Source: an uncultured Prevotella sp. (GTDB taxonomy: Bacteria > Bacteroidota > Bacteroidia > Bacteroidales > Bacteroidaceae). From it: a stretch of DNA of 21,574 bases. The stretch covers positions 1 through 21,574 of the forward strand of contig NZ_URNN01000050.1 in assembly GCF_900549175.1 (NCBI RefSeq). Direction: 5' to 3'. Numbering within the stretch: the first letter of the stretch is position 1; the number at the start of each line of letters is the position of its first letter. The position numbers and the translations under genes are program-made. The notes under the pieces are model-generated. The model was not told where the DNA came from. It saw only the letters and a program-made list of their open reading frames with translations, and did not search any database. Shown one piece after another: positions 1 to 7,837 of the stretch.

Positions 1-36
1 GAGTAGGAGGCCGCCTTCTTTCATTTATATCCGAAT

Positions 37-82
37 GTCTCCCCTGTTGGACGATAAGTCCGGCGGGGGGGACTTCTTTTTT
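37..82 (+). terminator. Terminator-like hairpin of an unseen upstream transcript
   Basis: A GC-rich stem pairs GTCTCCCC near 37-44 with GGGGGGAC near 66-73, allowing one G-U pair. An inner GGAC/GTCC stem sits at 49-52 and 58-61. A T-rich run at 74-82 follows. This is the form of a Rho-independent terminator on the plus strand. The transcript it would end lies outside the window. A short alternative stem (AAGTCC 56-61 with GGACTT 70-75) is also possible. Confidence 0.5.
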
Positions 83-311
83 AGTTAAGAATTAAGAGTT
101 AAGAATTAAGAGTGAAGAATTTTTCGGAACACAGAGACGCGGAGACACGGAGGTTTTGTTGAAACGCAAAGGCGCTGAGGCGCAAAGGCTTTGGGTTGTG
201 ATAATAAAGAGACACGGAGACACAGGGTTTGGGGCTTTTCACCTTATTCTCCGTGTCTCCGTGTTCCGAAAAAGAAATATCAAAAGAAGTCCTTGCGGCC
301 TTTGCGTTTGA
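83..311. repeat. Intergenic repeat cluster: AGTTAAGAATTA units and an inverted GGAGACAC module
   Basis: No gene is seen here. Positions 83-120 hold three near-identical tandem copies of a 14 nt AT-rich unit (AGTTAAGAATTAAG). Positions 121-152 and 249-272 form an inverted repeat: TTTTCGGAACAC then GGAGACACGGAG on the left, and the exact reverse complement of those two blocks on the right. The left arm has one extra 8 nt unit (AGAGACGC). A further GGAGACAC-type copy lies at 209-225. GCAAAGGCGCTGAGGCGCAA at about 168-187 is a separate module, and its inverted partner GGCCTTTGCGTTT (298-310) ends next to the stop codon of the barrel gene at 313. Such cassettes are often dispersed in Bacteroidales genomes. 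Confidence 0.75.
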
Positions 312-312
312 A

Positions 313-960
313 TTAGAAGTTTACACCGCAATTAATGTAGAAGCAGCCGTTGTGTGAGCTGTCGAAATCGCTGTGGCTGAGGTTCGCAAGCCCCAGGTCG
401 TAGCCCATTTCGGCGTAAATCATCTGATATTCGGCACCGCAACCGAACTTCAGTCCGCCGTCGAAGCGTTTGAAGCGGCTGTCGGAGAATGTGGAGAAAG
501 TCTCTTTCGCGGCGTAGTTCTTTATCTTTCCGCTGATGCCGTAGGCAAAATATCCTCCGGCAAACGGCTGTATTGAGAGGTTTTCGTCGATGCTGTACTT
601 GTACTTTACGATGACGGGCAGCTTGAGATAGTTCATGCCGAATTCATGCTTCGCGCCGTCAATGTGCCCCTTGCCGCCCTTCTCGGTGTAGAACAGTCCC
701 GACTCGAGATAGACTGGTGCTGCGGGCGACAGCTGGAATCCGATGACGGCACCGATGTTAAGACCGGTTTTCGCTCCGCCACCGTCAAGCTCCTTCTCGT
801 CGGAGTTGACGGTTGAGATGCCCAATCCGAGGCGCAGACCATAATATACGTTGTGCTCATCGGCAAATTGGCCCCTCGGTTCATAACCGTCATATTGTGC
901 CATTGCCGGCAGTGCGGTGATGGCGGCCAGCAGGGCGGCAATCTTTTTTTTCATAATCAT
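313..960 (-). CDS. Outer-membrane beta-barrel protein, PorT/OMP_b-brl_2 type
   Basis: The 215-residue product begins with a signal peptide (a lysine-rich start, a hydrophobic core, and cleavage probable after PAMAQ near residue 22). The rest reads as alternating amphipathic strands rich in Gly and aromatic residues. It contains a YLKLPVIVKYKY strand and ends in a terminal Phe, as outer-membrane barrels usually do. It resembles the PorT-like barrels of Bacteroidota, for which no substrate can be assigned. The start could also be the Met at codon 3 (position 954), directly before three lysines. It lies 42 nt after the cysteine desulfidase gene on the same strand, so it is probably the last gene of that operon. 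A small hairpin (993-1012) overlaps the upstream stop codon but has no T-tract. Confidence 0.85.
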   Translation of the reverse strand: MIMKKKIAALLAAITALPAMAQYDGYEPRGQFADEHNVYYGLRLGLGISTVNSDEKELDGGGAKTGLNIGAVIGFQLSPAAPVYLESGLFYTEKGGKGHIDGAKHEFGMNYLKLPVIVKYKYSIDENLSIQPFAGGYFAYGISGKIKNYAAKETFSTFSDSRFKRFDGGLKFGCGAEYQMIYAEMGYDLGLANLSHSDFDSSHNGCFYINCGVNF

Positions 961-1002
961 ATCGTATTATTGTTAATGTTGCTTTTTGTTGCGGGATGAT
1001 GT

Positions 1003-2292
1003 TCAGCATCCCTTGTGTGTCATTATGCTGAGCACCATGTCGTCGGTGGCCCGCATGGCATCGGCACCGATTGACGTCAGGTTGTGTATGCTGCGGTCCA
1101 CGCAGTCGTCGATGATGCCTTCGGCACTCGATACACACTTGCCCTCCATGGCGAGCAGCGCCGACAGTATGGCCGTGCTCACGCCCGACGAAATTTTCAG
1201 GGCGCAGCTTGGTTTGGCTCCGTCGCAGATCATACCCGTAAGGTTGGCAATCATGTTCTTCACCGCCCAGCAGATGCGCTGGTAGTCGCCGCCCATGAGG
1301 TAGGTGATGCCGCAGCTGCTGCCTATCGACGCGACCACACAACCGCACAGAGCCGACAGCTTGCCGAGACTCTGCTTGATGTATATGGCCGTGAGATGGC
1401 TCAGGGTGAGAGCCCTTATGAGCTCTTCCTCGGTGTTTTCGTTCTCTTCGGCATACACGGCAACGGGGTTGGTGGCGCATATTCCCTGGTTTCCGCTGCC
1501 CGAGTTGCTCATCACCGGAATCATGGCCCCGCCCATTCGCGCGTCGCATGCGGAGGCGGTCTTGGCGATGATGTGCGAGAAAATGCTGTGGCCGAGTATG
1601 CCCTGGCTCAGCGGGCGGTCGATGGTCTTGCCGAGGTTGTGCCCGTAGTTGCCCTTGATGGCTTCGCTTGCCGCCCGCATGTTGTACTCCTTTGTCTCGA
1701 GGATGAAGCGCAGGTCGTCTGCCGGTGTGGTGGTGGCGAAGTCGTAGACGAGGCGCATGCTGAGCCTGATGTCGTCGTTGTCGTCGTCACTTGCCGTGCC
1801 CGTGCGGCGGTCCATGACGGTGTAGCCGTCTTTCGCGATGTACACGAAGTGGGTGTGGCTGCCGGAAATTACCGCCGTGGCCGTGTGCCCGGAGGCTTCG
1901 CACGTCACTTCTATATACAGTTTCTCGGTGATGCCATCCTTCAGCTTTATGTCTATGCAGTGGCCGTCCATGTACTCCCTGCCCTCGGCGAGCGACTGCG
2001 GCGTGAGGTCTTTGAGCACCTCAAGCCCGTATGCTGACTTTCCGATGACGGCACCGAGCGATATGGCGATGGGCAGGCCTATCATGCCCGTGCCGGGTAT
2101 GCCCACGCCCATGGCGTTCTTCAGTATGTTGGCACTCAGCAGGGCCGTAATCTTTTCCGGCCGGCAGCCGAGCGTCTCGGTGGCCCGCGCCACACACAGG
2201 GCCACGGCCATGGGTTCCGTGCAGCCTATGGCAGGCACCACCTCTTTATTTATGAGTGCAATGATGCGCTCTCTTGTCTTGTTGTCCGTCAT
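1003..2292 (-). CDS. cyuA: L-cysteine desulfidase family protein (UPF0597, CyuA/YhaM-like)
   Basis: The 429-residue protein matches the UPF0597/serine-dehydratase-alpha family in length and motifs: AIGCTEP at 21-27, GNQGICATNP near 266-275, LCGC at 315-318 and CDGAKPSC at 356-363. In characterised relatives an oxygen-labile [4Fe-4S] cluster bound by conserved cysteines cleaves L-cysteine to pyruvate, ammonia and sulfide. Cys24, Cys272, Cys316 or Cys318, and Cys356 are the candidate ligands here. No signal peptide is seen, so it should be cytosolic. Its ATG is 6 nt after the dsbD stop codon, which suggests translational coupling. The substrate is inferred from the family; some members may act on other amino acids. 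Confidence 0.85.
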   Translation of the reverse strand: MTDNKTRERIIALINKEVVPAIGCTEPMAVALCVARATETLGCRPEKITALLSANILKNAMGVGIPGTGMIGLPIAISLGAVIGKSAYGLEVLKDLTPQSLAEGREYMDGHCIDIKLKDGITEKLYIEVTCEASGHTATAVISGSHTHFVYIAKDGYTVMDRRTGTASDDDNDDIRLSMRLVYDFATTTPADDLRFILETKEYNMRAASEAIKGNYGHNLGKTIDRPLSQGILGHSIFSHIIAKTASACDARMGGAMIPVMSNSGSGNQGICATNPVAVYAEENENTEEELIRALTLSHLTAIYIKQSLGKLSALCGCVVASIGSSCGITYLMGGDYQRICWAVKNMIANLTGMICDGAKPSCALKISSGVSTAILSALLAMEGKCVSSAEGIIDDCVDRSIHNLTSIGADAMRATDDMVLSIMTHKGC

Positions 2293-2298
2293 TTCTTA

Positions 2299-4365
2299 CT
2301 ATTTCCTGTAGTTCTCCAGTCCCTTGCTCAGAAACTCCACATATTCATGTATGTCCTCGTCGTATGAGCGCAGGCCGTTGAGCGGCTTGCCGTTGTTGTC
2401 AAGCAGCACGTACACCGGCTGGGTGTTGGCCCCCACCTTCGTGCGCTCCAGATAACTCCACTTGTCGCCCACGGTCTTCAGCGTGCGCTGCTGTCCGTTT
2501 TCGGTCACGGTGACGGGCTCTTTCAGCGGCGTCTTGTCATCAACGTAGAGCGAAATCAGCACATAGTCGTTGCTTATCATGCCCGCCACCTTGGGGTCGG
2601 TCCATACGGCGGCCTCCATCTTGCGGCAGTTCACGCAGCCGAAGCCGGTGAAGTCAACCATCACGGGCTTGCCCATGCGTGCGGCGGCGGCCATACCCTC
2701 GTCGTAGTCGGTGTATTCGGCCTCCACGGCCGACTTCTGCAGGTTGAAGTCCTGGGTGTTCATGGGCGGCGCGAAGGCGCTTATGGCCTTGAGCGGTGCG
2801 CCCCACAGTCCGGGCACCATATATATTGCGAAGGCCAGCGAAATCATGGCGAGGAAGAATTGGGGCACGTTGGTGCGGTTGCCCTCATCGTCGTGCGGGA
2901 ACTTTATCCACCCCAACAGGTAGACACCCATCAGTCCGAAGATTACAATCCACAGCGATATGAACACCTCGCGGTCGAGGATGTGCCATCCGTAGGCGAG
3001 GTCGGCTACCGAGAGGAACTTCAGCGCAAACGCCAGTTCGATGAATCCGAGCACCACCTTCACCACGTTCATCCATCCGCCCGACTTGGGAGCCGACTTC
3101 AACAGGCTGGGGAACATGGCGAAAAGCGTGAACGGTATGGCCAGGGCGATGGCGAAACCGAGCATGCCGATGGCCGGGGCTATGAAGCTGTTTTGCGTGG
3201 AAACGGCCACGAGCAGGAAGCCGATGATGGGGCCGGTGCAAGAGAACGACACCAGTGTGAGCGTGAACGCCATGAGGAAGATGCTGAGCATGCCGCTCGT
3301 GTTCTCCGACTTCTGGTCTATCTTGTTGCTCCACGACGAGGGCAGCGTTATCTCGAAGGCTCCGAAGAACGACGCGGCGAACACCACGAGCAGCAGGCAG
3401 AAGAAGATGTTGAACACGGCGTTGGTGGACAGGGCGTTGAGCGCGCTCGCTCCGAAGAGCATAGTCACCACCAGACCGAGCAGCACATATATCACAACGA
3501 TGGACACACCGTAGGTGACGGCCTCGCGTACGGCCTTCGAACGCTCCTTGTTGCGCTTCAGGAAGAAGCTCACCGTCATCGGTATGATGGGCCATACGCA
3601 CGGCGTGAGCAGGGCGAGGAAACCGCCGGCAAAGCCCGCGAGGAAGATGTACAGCAGCGAGCTGTCCATGGCGTTGTCGTCGTATGCCTTCAGTTCGGTT
3701 ATCACGGGGGTCCACAGTGCCGACCCTACGCCGCCCTTGCCGACGGCCTGTCCGGCTGCAGCCTGTGCGCTGTCGGCCAGCACAATCTGTGTCTCTCCGT
3801 CGGCTCCGCCAATCACCGCCTCTGCCGCAGCGTCTTCTTGGGCGGTCTCAGCCGCTGCCTTGCCGGCTCCGGTGTCGGCGTTGGCGGCCGCCTTGTCTGC
3901 AGGTTTTGCGGCCGGAGCCTTGCCCTTCTTCACCAGTGCAATCTGCGACGGGGGCAGACACATCTCGTCGTTGCATGCGCCATACTCCAGATAGCAGTCT
4001 ATGTCGTATGTTTCTTTGGTGAACTTTATCTTCTGCACGAACTTGCCGCTGCCCTCGAAGAAGCGCAGCTTCATGCCGAACATATTGTCGTATTTCGTAA
4101 TCTCGTTGCCTCTCGGGGTGAGCTTGCCCACGGTTTGTGCGCCGTCCATCCTGTTGACGTTGAACGTTGCCGAGATGGGACCGCTGTCGCCGAGGTCTGT
4201 CGAGTAAAGATGCCAACCATTGTCTATCTTTGCCGAGAATACTATTTCGGCTTCGTCACCGCCGAGCATGTTCAGTTGCGACGTAAAGTGTACCGGGTCC
4301 ACCATCTGCGCATTGGCAGCTATGGACAGCACTAAAACAAAAACGGATAATAAAAGTTTCTTCAT
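2299..4365 (-). CDS. dsbD: Thiol:disulfide interchange protein DsbD with C-terminal thioredoxin domain
   Basis: The 688-residue protein has the three-part DsbD layout. A signal peptide (1-20) leads to a periplasmic N-terminal domain with cysteines at 124, 131 and 136. An Ala-rich low-complexity linker (about 145-215) follows. The central membrane domain (about 235-530, roughly eight helices) holds the redox cysteines Cys256 (LLTPCVWP) and Cys376 (SFSCTGP). The C-terminal thioredoxin fold has the CxxC motif CVNC at 577-580. In the family, electrons pass from cytosolic thioredoxin through the membrane cysteines to periplasmic partners. It is longer than E. coli DsbD (565 residues), partly because of the linker. 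It is first in a likely operon with the cysteine desulfidase, and an exact TAnnTTTG promoter box lies just upstream. Confidence 0.95.
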   Translation of the reverse strand: MKKLLLSVFVLVLSIAANAQMVDPVHFTSQLNMLGGDEAEIVFSAKIDNGWHLYSTDLGDSGPISATFNVNRMDGAQTVGKLTPRGNEITKYDNMFGMKLRFFEGSGKFVQKIKFTKETYDIDCYLEYGACNDEMCLPPSQIALVKKGKAPAAKPADKAAANADTGAGKAAAETAQEDAAAEAVIGGADGETQIVLADSAQAAAGQAVGKGGVGSALWTPVITELKAYDDNAMDSSLLYIFLAGFAGGFLALLTPCVWPIIPMTVSFFLKRNKERSKAVREAVTYGVSIVVIYVLLGLVVTMLFGASALNALSTNAVFNIFFCLLLVVFAASFFGAFEITLPSSWSNKIDQKSENTSGMLSIFLMAFTLTLVSFSCTGPIIGFLLVAVSTQNSFIAPAIGMLGFAIALAIPFTLFAMFPSLLKSAPKSGGWMNVVKVVLGFIELAFALKFLSVADLAYGWHILDREVFISLWIVIFGLMGVYLLGWIKFPHDDEGNRTNVPQFFLAMISLAFAIYMVPGLWGAPLKAISAFAPPMNTQDFNLQKSAVEAEYTDYDEGMAAAARMGKPVMVDFTGFGCVNCRKMEAAVWTDPKVAGMISNDYVLISLYVDDKTPLKEPVTVTENGQQRTLKTVGDKWSYLERTKVGANTQPVYVLLDNNGKPLNGLRSYDEDIHEYVEFLSKGLENYRK

Positions 4366-4387
4366 TGCGATAATGATAATTACAGTG

Positions 4388-4395
4388 CAAAAATA
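4388..4395 (-). promoter_or_regulatory. Predicted -7 promoter box for dsbD operon
   Basis: The minus strand reads TATTTTTG, an exact match to the Bacteroidetes -7 consensus TAnnTTTG. It lies about 23 nt upstream of the dsbD start codon. A TTTG that could serve as the -33 element is at 4422-4419, with a slightly long spacer (23 nt). Confidence 0.5.
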
Positions 4396-4727
4396 CTAAA
4401 TAAATGCCAAATACCGTACAAAGCATGATTCTATTTGACGGTAAGTGACTTAAATAACGTGAAATATGCCCTGTGGTGTGTCGTGTGGGGCCGTGAGACG
4501 GTTGCGGAAATCTGCCGGCCGGCCTTCGCGCCTCTGTGTCTGAAAGATTTCATTCCTGTCTGTTTACGGGGAAACTTTGTTGTTATTATTCTGAAAAAAA
4601 CGTGTTTCCATTTTCCCGAAATAGAAAGGCCGCAGCCCTCTTCAGGTCCTTTACCGGCCTGCTTTATGCCCCTTTCCTGCCTGCTTTTGGCCCCTTTTGC
4701 CTGCAAAAAGTGCCTTATCGCGTTTCT

Positions 4728-4788
4728 ATATGGGCCGTTTGGTAGTGCAAAATGGCGCATATTGCATAGCAAAACGGCCCATATTGCA
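4728..4788. repeat. Short direct and inverted repeats, GCAAAAyGGCsCATATTGCA
   Basis: Two 20 nt direct copies, differing at two positions, lie at 4747-4766 and 4769-4788. A partial inverted copy (ATATGGGCCGTTT, 4728-4740) pairs with 4771-4784. The surrounding 4366-4969 region shows no credible gene: its open frames have no family features, and the reading across this repeat is an artefact of the repeat. Confidence 0.65.
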
Positions 4789-4867
4789 AGCCGAAACCGC
4801 CTTCTCTGCTTTTATTACAAAGCGTGCTTTGTCGTAAGACGTTGATATTCAGCGTTTCCTGTTTTGC

Positions 4868-4911
4868 GCAAAAAACCGCCATTTGCGGCTCATGGCACGC
4901 AGATGGCGGTT
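4868..4911 (-). terminator. Rho-independent terminator of the small lipoprotein gene
   Basis: A 14 bp stem with one G-U pair joins 4874-4887 and 4898-4911 around a 10 nt loop. On the minus strand it is followed by a run of six T (positions 4875-4870). It lies about 60 nt past the stop codon of the gene ending at 4970. Confidence 0.85.
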
Positions 4912-4969
4912 CAGCTGCTCTTTAACATACGTTAAAGTAAACAACTTTCCCGGTTCTCTTTCTCCGGCG

Positions 4970-5374
4970 TTACGGTTTGGCGGCGGCCTTGTCGGCCGAT
5001 TTCTCTATAGATTCTCCGGCCTTTTCAATGGCTTCACCAACCTTTCTCTTTTCGCGGTTCAGGCCTTCCTTGGCTTTTTCGGCGGTTTCGGCGGCTTTCT
5101 CTTTCACTCCTTCAGCTTTTTCCTTTATGGCCTCTCCGGTCTTTTCCGCCTTCTCCTTCACCGCGTCCTTTGCGTCTTTGGCTTTCTCTTTCACCGTGTC
5201 CACGGCATTTTCTGTCTTGGTCTTCACGAGGTCGCCCACAGCTTTTGCCGCGTCTTCCACCTTCTCCTTCACCTCGGTTGTCTCGTCACGCTCTTTCTTG
5301 TTGTTCCTTGCCTTGGTGCATGCCACGAGTCCTATTCCGATAACTGCGGCTGCGATGATGAATAGTTTTGTCAT
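4970..5374 (-). CDS. Small lipoprotein with LEA/apolipoprotein-like charged helical repeats
   Basis: The 134-residue product has a short hydrophobic N-terminus ending in a lipobox (GLVAC, Cys19), so it is likely lipid-anchored. Residues 30-134 are almost entirely Lys, Glu, Ala, Asp, Thr and Val in a roughly 11-residue pattern (KEKA, EKAGE, VKEKAE and similar). This predicts a long amphipathic helix or coiled coil, as in LEA, YtxH-like or apolipoprotein-like proteins. No catalytic motif is seen and the function is unknown; membrane or envelope stress protection would be a guess. The gene looks monocistronic, with its own promoter box upstream and a strong terminator downstream. The charged repeats create long open frames on the opposite strand, which I judge non-coding. 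Confidence 0.8.
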   Translation of the reverse strand: MTKLFIIAAAVIGIGLVACTKARNNKKERDETTEVKEKVEDAAKAVGDLVKTKTENAVDTVKEKAKDAKDAVKEKAEKTGEAIKEKAEGVKEKAAETAEKAKEGLNREKRKVGEAIEKAGESIEKSADKAAAKP

Positions 5375-5425
5375 AATAAGATAGATTTTTTATTAAACAT
5401 GTTATCCTGTTGTTTTCTCTCGATG

Positions 5426-5433
5426 CAAATATA
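5426..5433 (-). promoter_or_regulatory. Predicted -7 promoter box for the small lipoprotein gene
   Basis: The minus strand reads TATATTTG (exact TAnnTTTG), about 52 nt upstream of the start at 5374. I see no clear TTG at the -33 position. The remaining bases between 5434 and 5538 show no gene. Confidence 0.45.
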
Positions 5434-5538
5434 TGGCTTTTTTCTGTACCGGGAGTCATGCGGGACGTGTTTTTAACCTACCTTATTCTTCGTACATATA
5501 CATTTGGCAAGAGATGGTTAAAAAGGCGGGCGAGGATG

Positions 5539-6291
5539 TTAAAAGGCCAGTTCCAGCTCCACCGGACAGTGGTCGCTGCCCATAATGTCTGTGTGTATGC
5601 GGGCTCCGGTTATGCTGTCGCGCAGGCGGTCGGACGTTACGAAGTAGTCGATGCGCCATCCGGCGTTCTTCTCGCGGGCACGGAAGCGGTACGACCACCA
5701 CGAGTATGTCACCTCGTCGGGATGCTTCCAGCGGAACGTGTCGGTGAATCCGCTGTCGAGCAGCTGCGTGAATTTTGCGCGTTCCTCGTCGGTGAATCCG
5801 GCGTTGCGGCGGTTGGTCTTGGGATTTTTCAGGTCTATCTCCTCGTGGGCCACGTTGAGGTCGCCGCATATTACGACCGGTTTTTGAGCGTCGAGCCTCA
5901 TGACGTACGCCCTGAAGTCGTCCTCCCACTGCATGCGGTAGTCGAGCCGCCGCAGCCCGTCCTGCGAGTTTGGCGTGTATACGGTGACGAGATAGAAGCG
6001 CTCTGTCTCCACCGTTATCACGCGCCCCTCGTGGTCGTGTTCGTCAATGCCCATGCCGTAGGCCACCGAGAGCGGCTCGTGGCGGGTGAATATGGCCGTG
6101 CCCGAGTAGCCCTTTTTCTCGGCATAGTTCCAGTAAGAGCGGTAACCCTCGAACCCGAGGTCGAGCTGTCCGGCCTGCATCTTGGTCTCCTGCAGACAGA
6201 AGAAGTCGGCGTCGAGCCGTGCAAATGCTTCGCTGAAGCCTTTGCCCTGGCAGGCTCTGAGGCCGTTTACGTTCCATGAAATCAGTTTCAT
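5539..6291 (-). CDS. xth: Exodeoxyribonuclease III (AP endonuclease, ExoA/Xth family)
   Basis: The 250-residue protein is a complete endonuclease/exonuclease/phosphatase-fold enzyme of base-excision repair. It cleaves 5' to abasic sites and degrades DNA from 3' ends. The motifs appear in order: SWNVNGLRA (Asn7), LQETK (metal-binding Glu35), GYSGTAIF, VYTPNSQ (Tyr105), GDLNVAHEEIDL (Asp144, Asn146), NAGFTDEER, the WRIDYF segment, and GSDHCPV with the catalytic Asp240-His241 pair. The start is set at 6291, where the family's MKLISWN begins. An open frame runs 40 codons further upstream, but it crosses the predicted promoter and has no family similarity. It is divergent from the esterase gene. 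Confidence 0.95.
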   Translation of the reverse strand: MKLISWNVNGLRACQGKGFSEAFARLDADFFCLQETKMQAGQLDLGFEGYRSYWNYAEKKGYSGTAIFTRHEPLSVAYGMGIDEHDHEGRVITVETERFYLVTVYTPNSQDGLRRLDYRMQWEDDFRAYVMRLDAQKPVVICGDLNVAHEEIDLKNPKTNRRNAGFTDEERAKFTQLLDSGFTDTFRWKHPDEVTYSWWSYRFRAREKNAGWRIDYFVTSDRLRDSITGARIHTDIMGSDHCPVELELAF

Positions 6292-6345
6292 AATCTGTAT
6301 GTTAAATTGGTGTGTAGTATCGGTGTGATGCCTGATAGCGGCATG

Positions 6346-6353
6346 CAAAAATA
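6346..6353 (-). promoter_or_regulatory. Predicted -7 promoter box for exonuclease III
   Basis: The minus strand reads TATTTTTG, an exact TAnnTTTG, about 55 nt upstream of the start at 6291. Its position argues against translation starting at the far upstream ATG (6411). Confidence 0.5.
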
Positions 6354-6469
6354 CAATATTATTCCGACAAAAGCCGCCGCCGGTGCATAATCTCTTGTTT
6401 TTGTTGCACATTTTGTCTCCGTGAGATACATTCTGCTTATTATTTATGGTGTGGAAACGGCTTTTTTGT

Positions 6470-6477
6470 TATCTTTG
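6470..6477 (+). promoter_or_regulatory. Predicted -7 promoter box for the esterase gene
   Basis: TATCTTTG matches TAnnTTTG exactly and lies 30 nt before the ATG at 6508. Transcription would start near 6484, leaving a short leader. No good TTG is seen at -33. Confidence 0.5.
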
Positions 6478-6507
6478 TTGCCGTAAACCTGAAACATGTT
6501 TGAAGAA

Positions 6508-7830
6508 ATGAAACGACTTATTGCCATTATCGTCTGTGCCCTGAGCCTTGTCGTGGCGGCGGAGGCCGAGAACTATCCCTACCGTTCCGACTATCTGTGG
6601 GTGGCGCGCCCCGATCATGCCGACTGGCTTTATGCCGTGGGCGAGGATGCCGTGGTGGACGTAGAACTGTACAAGTACGGCATGCCGGTGGACGCCGTTG
6701 TGGAATACAAGCTGGCCGATGACATGCTCGAACCCGACGGCGGCGGGCGCGTGAAGCTGAAGAACGGGCGGGCGCGGATAAACATCGGCACGCGCCGCAC
6801 GCCGGGATTCCGCGACGTGCAGCTGTCGGCCGCCGTCGGCGGCAAGACATACCGGCATCACGTGAAGGTGGGATTCTCGCCCGACGAGATTCGTCCGTAC
6901 ACGCAGGAGCCTGCCGACTTCACCGATTTCTGGCGCGCCTCGGTGGCGCAGATGCGCAAGACGCCGCTGAAGTACACCGTCGAGCCGGCCGCTGAATACA
7001 GTACCGACAAGATTGACTGCCGTCTGCTGAAGATACAGACCGACGGCGAGGGACACTCGATGTACGGCTATCTCTTTGTGCCGAAAGGGGCCAGGCCCGG
7101 CTCGTGTCCCGTGGTGCTGTGCCCTCCGGGTGCCGGAATAAAGACGATAAAGGAGCCGCTGCGCCACAAGTATTATGCCGAAAACGGCTTTGTGCGGCTG
7201 GAGATAGAGATACACGGGCTCGACCCGCGTCTGCCGCAGGCCGCCTTCGACGAGATGAGCCGTGCGTTCAACGGTCGCGGCGGGGGCTATCTGGCCGACG
7301 GCATCGACAGCCGCGAGCGCTACTATATGCGCCATGTCTACACGGGACTGGTGCGCTGCATCGACCTGCTCACGTCGCTGCCCGAGTGGGACGGGCGCAA
7401 TGTGGCCGTTCAGGGCGGCAGTCAGGGCGGAGCTTTGGCTCTTGTGGCGGCCGGACTCGACGAGCGCGTGACGCAATGCGTGGTCAATCATCCGGCTCTG
7501 AGCGACATGGCGGCGTATCTTGAGCGGGGCCGTACGGGCGGCTATCCGCATTTCTGCCGCATAGCCGGGCTGCTCGACGGACGCACGGCCGAGACGCTGG
7601 CCTACTTCGATGTGGTGAATTTTGCACGCCACGTCAAGGCTCCCGTATACATGACATGGGGCTATAACGACAACACCTGCCCGCCGACCACAAGCTATGC
7701 CGTATGGAACACGCTGTCGTGTCCGAAGGAGAGCCTCATAACGCCTGTCAACGAGCACTGGACTTCCGACGATACGGAGTACGGCCAGATGCTTTGGATA
7801 AAGGGAAAACTGGTGAAGGGGGAAGAGTGA
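6508..7830 (+). CDS. Secreted acetylxylan esterase-like alpha/beta hydrolase (CE7/AXE1 family)
   Basis: The product (440 residues from ATG 6508) has a signal peptide (MKRLIAIIVCALSLVVAAEA), an N-terminal beta-rich region (about 25-125), then an alpha/beta hydrolase domain. The nucleophile elbow is GGSQGG (Ser305). Asp388 (GYNDNTCPP) and His417 (NEHW) complete the expected triad. The GGSQGGALAL motif is typical of carbohydrate esterase family 7, which removes acetyl groups from xylan-derived sugars or cephalosporin C. The exact substrate is not shown. An ATG 12 nt upstream (6496) would add MFEE; I prefer 6508 because it gives a normal signal-peptide start. It is a lone plus-strand gene, not inside a visible polysaccharide-utilisation locus. 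Confidence 0.88.
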   Translation: MKRLIAIIVCALSLVVAAEAENYPYRSDYLWVARPDHADWLYAVGEDAVVDVELYKYGMPVDAVVEYKLADDMLEPDGGGRVKLKNGRARINIGTRRTPGFRDVQLSAAVGGKTYRHHVKVGFSPDEIRPYTQEPADFTDFWRASVAQMRKTPLKYTVEPAAEYSTDKIDCRLLKIQTDGEGHSMYGYLFVPKGARPGSCPVVLCPPGAGIKTIKEPLRHKYYAENGFVRLEIEIHGLDPRLPQAAFDEMSRAFNGRGGGYLADGIDSRERYYMRHVYTGLVRCIDLLTSLPEWDGRNVAVQGGSQGGALALVAAGLDERVTQCVVNHPALSDMAAYLERGRTGGYPHFCRIAGLLDGRTAETLAYFDVVNFARHVKAPVYMTWGYNDNTCPPTTSYAVWNTLSCPKESLITPVNEHWTSDDTEYGQMLWIKGKLVKGEE

Positions 7831-7837
7831 AGCCTGA

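Noticed and set aside
993..1012. Hairpin GGGATG/CATCCC as a terminator between the desulfidase and barrel genes
   Set aside because: It is short, overlaps the stop codon and has no T-run on the transcribed strand.
2860..4335. Long plus-strand open frame (491 codons) opposite dsbD
   Set aside because: It is antisense to an unmistakable DsbD gene, has Arg/His/Glu-rich low-complexity composition and no family features. High GC makes long shadow frames common here.
4431..4772. Small open frames in the 4366-4969 gap
   Set aside because: They cross the short repeats, lack plausible starts and have no recognisable features. The opposite strand is equally open.
6469..7758. Minus-strand open frame (429 codons) opposite the esterase
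   Set aside because: The esterase has a signal peptide and catalytic triad; the antisense frame is Arg/His/Ala-rich with no motif.
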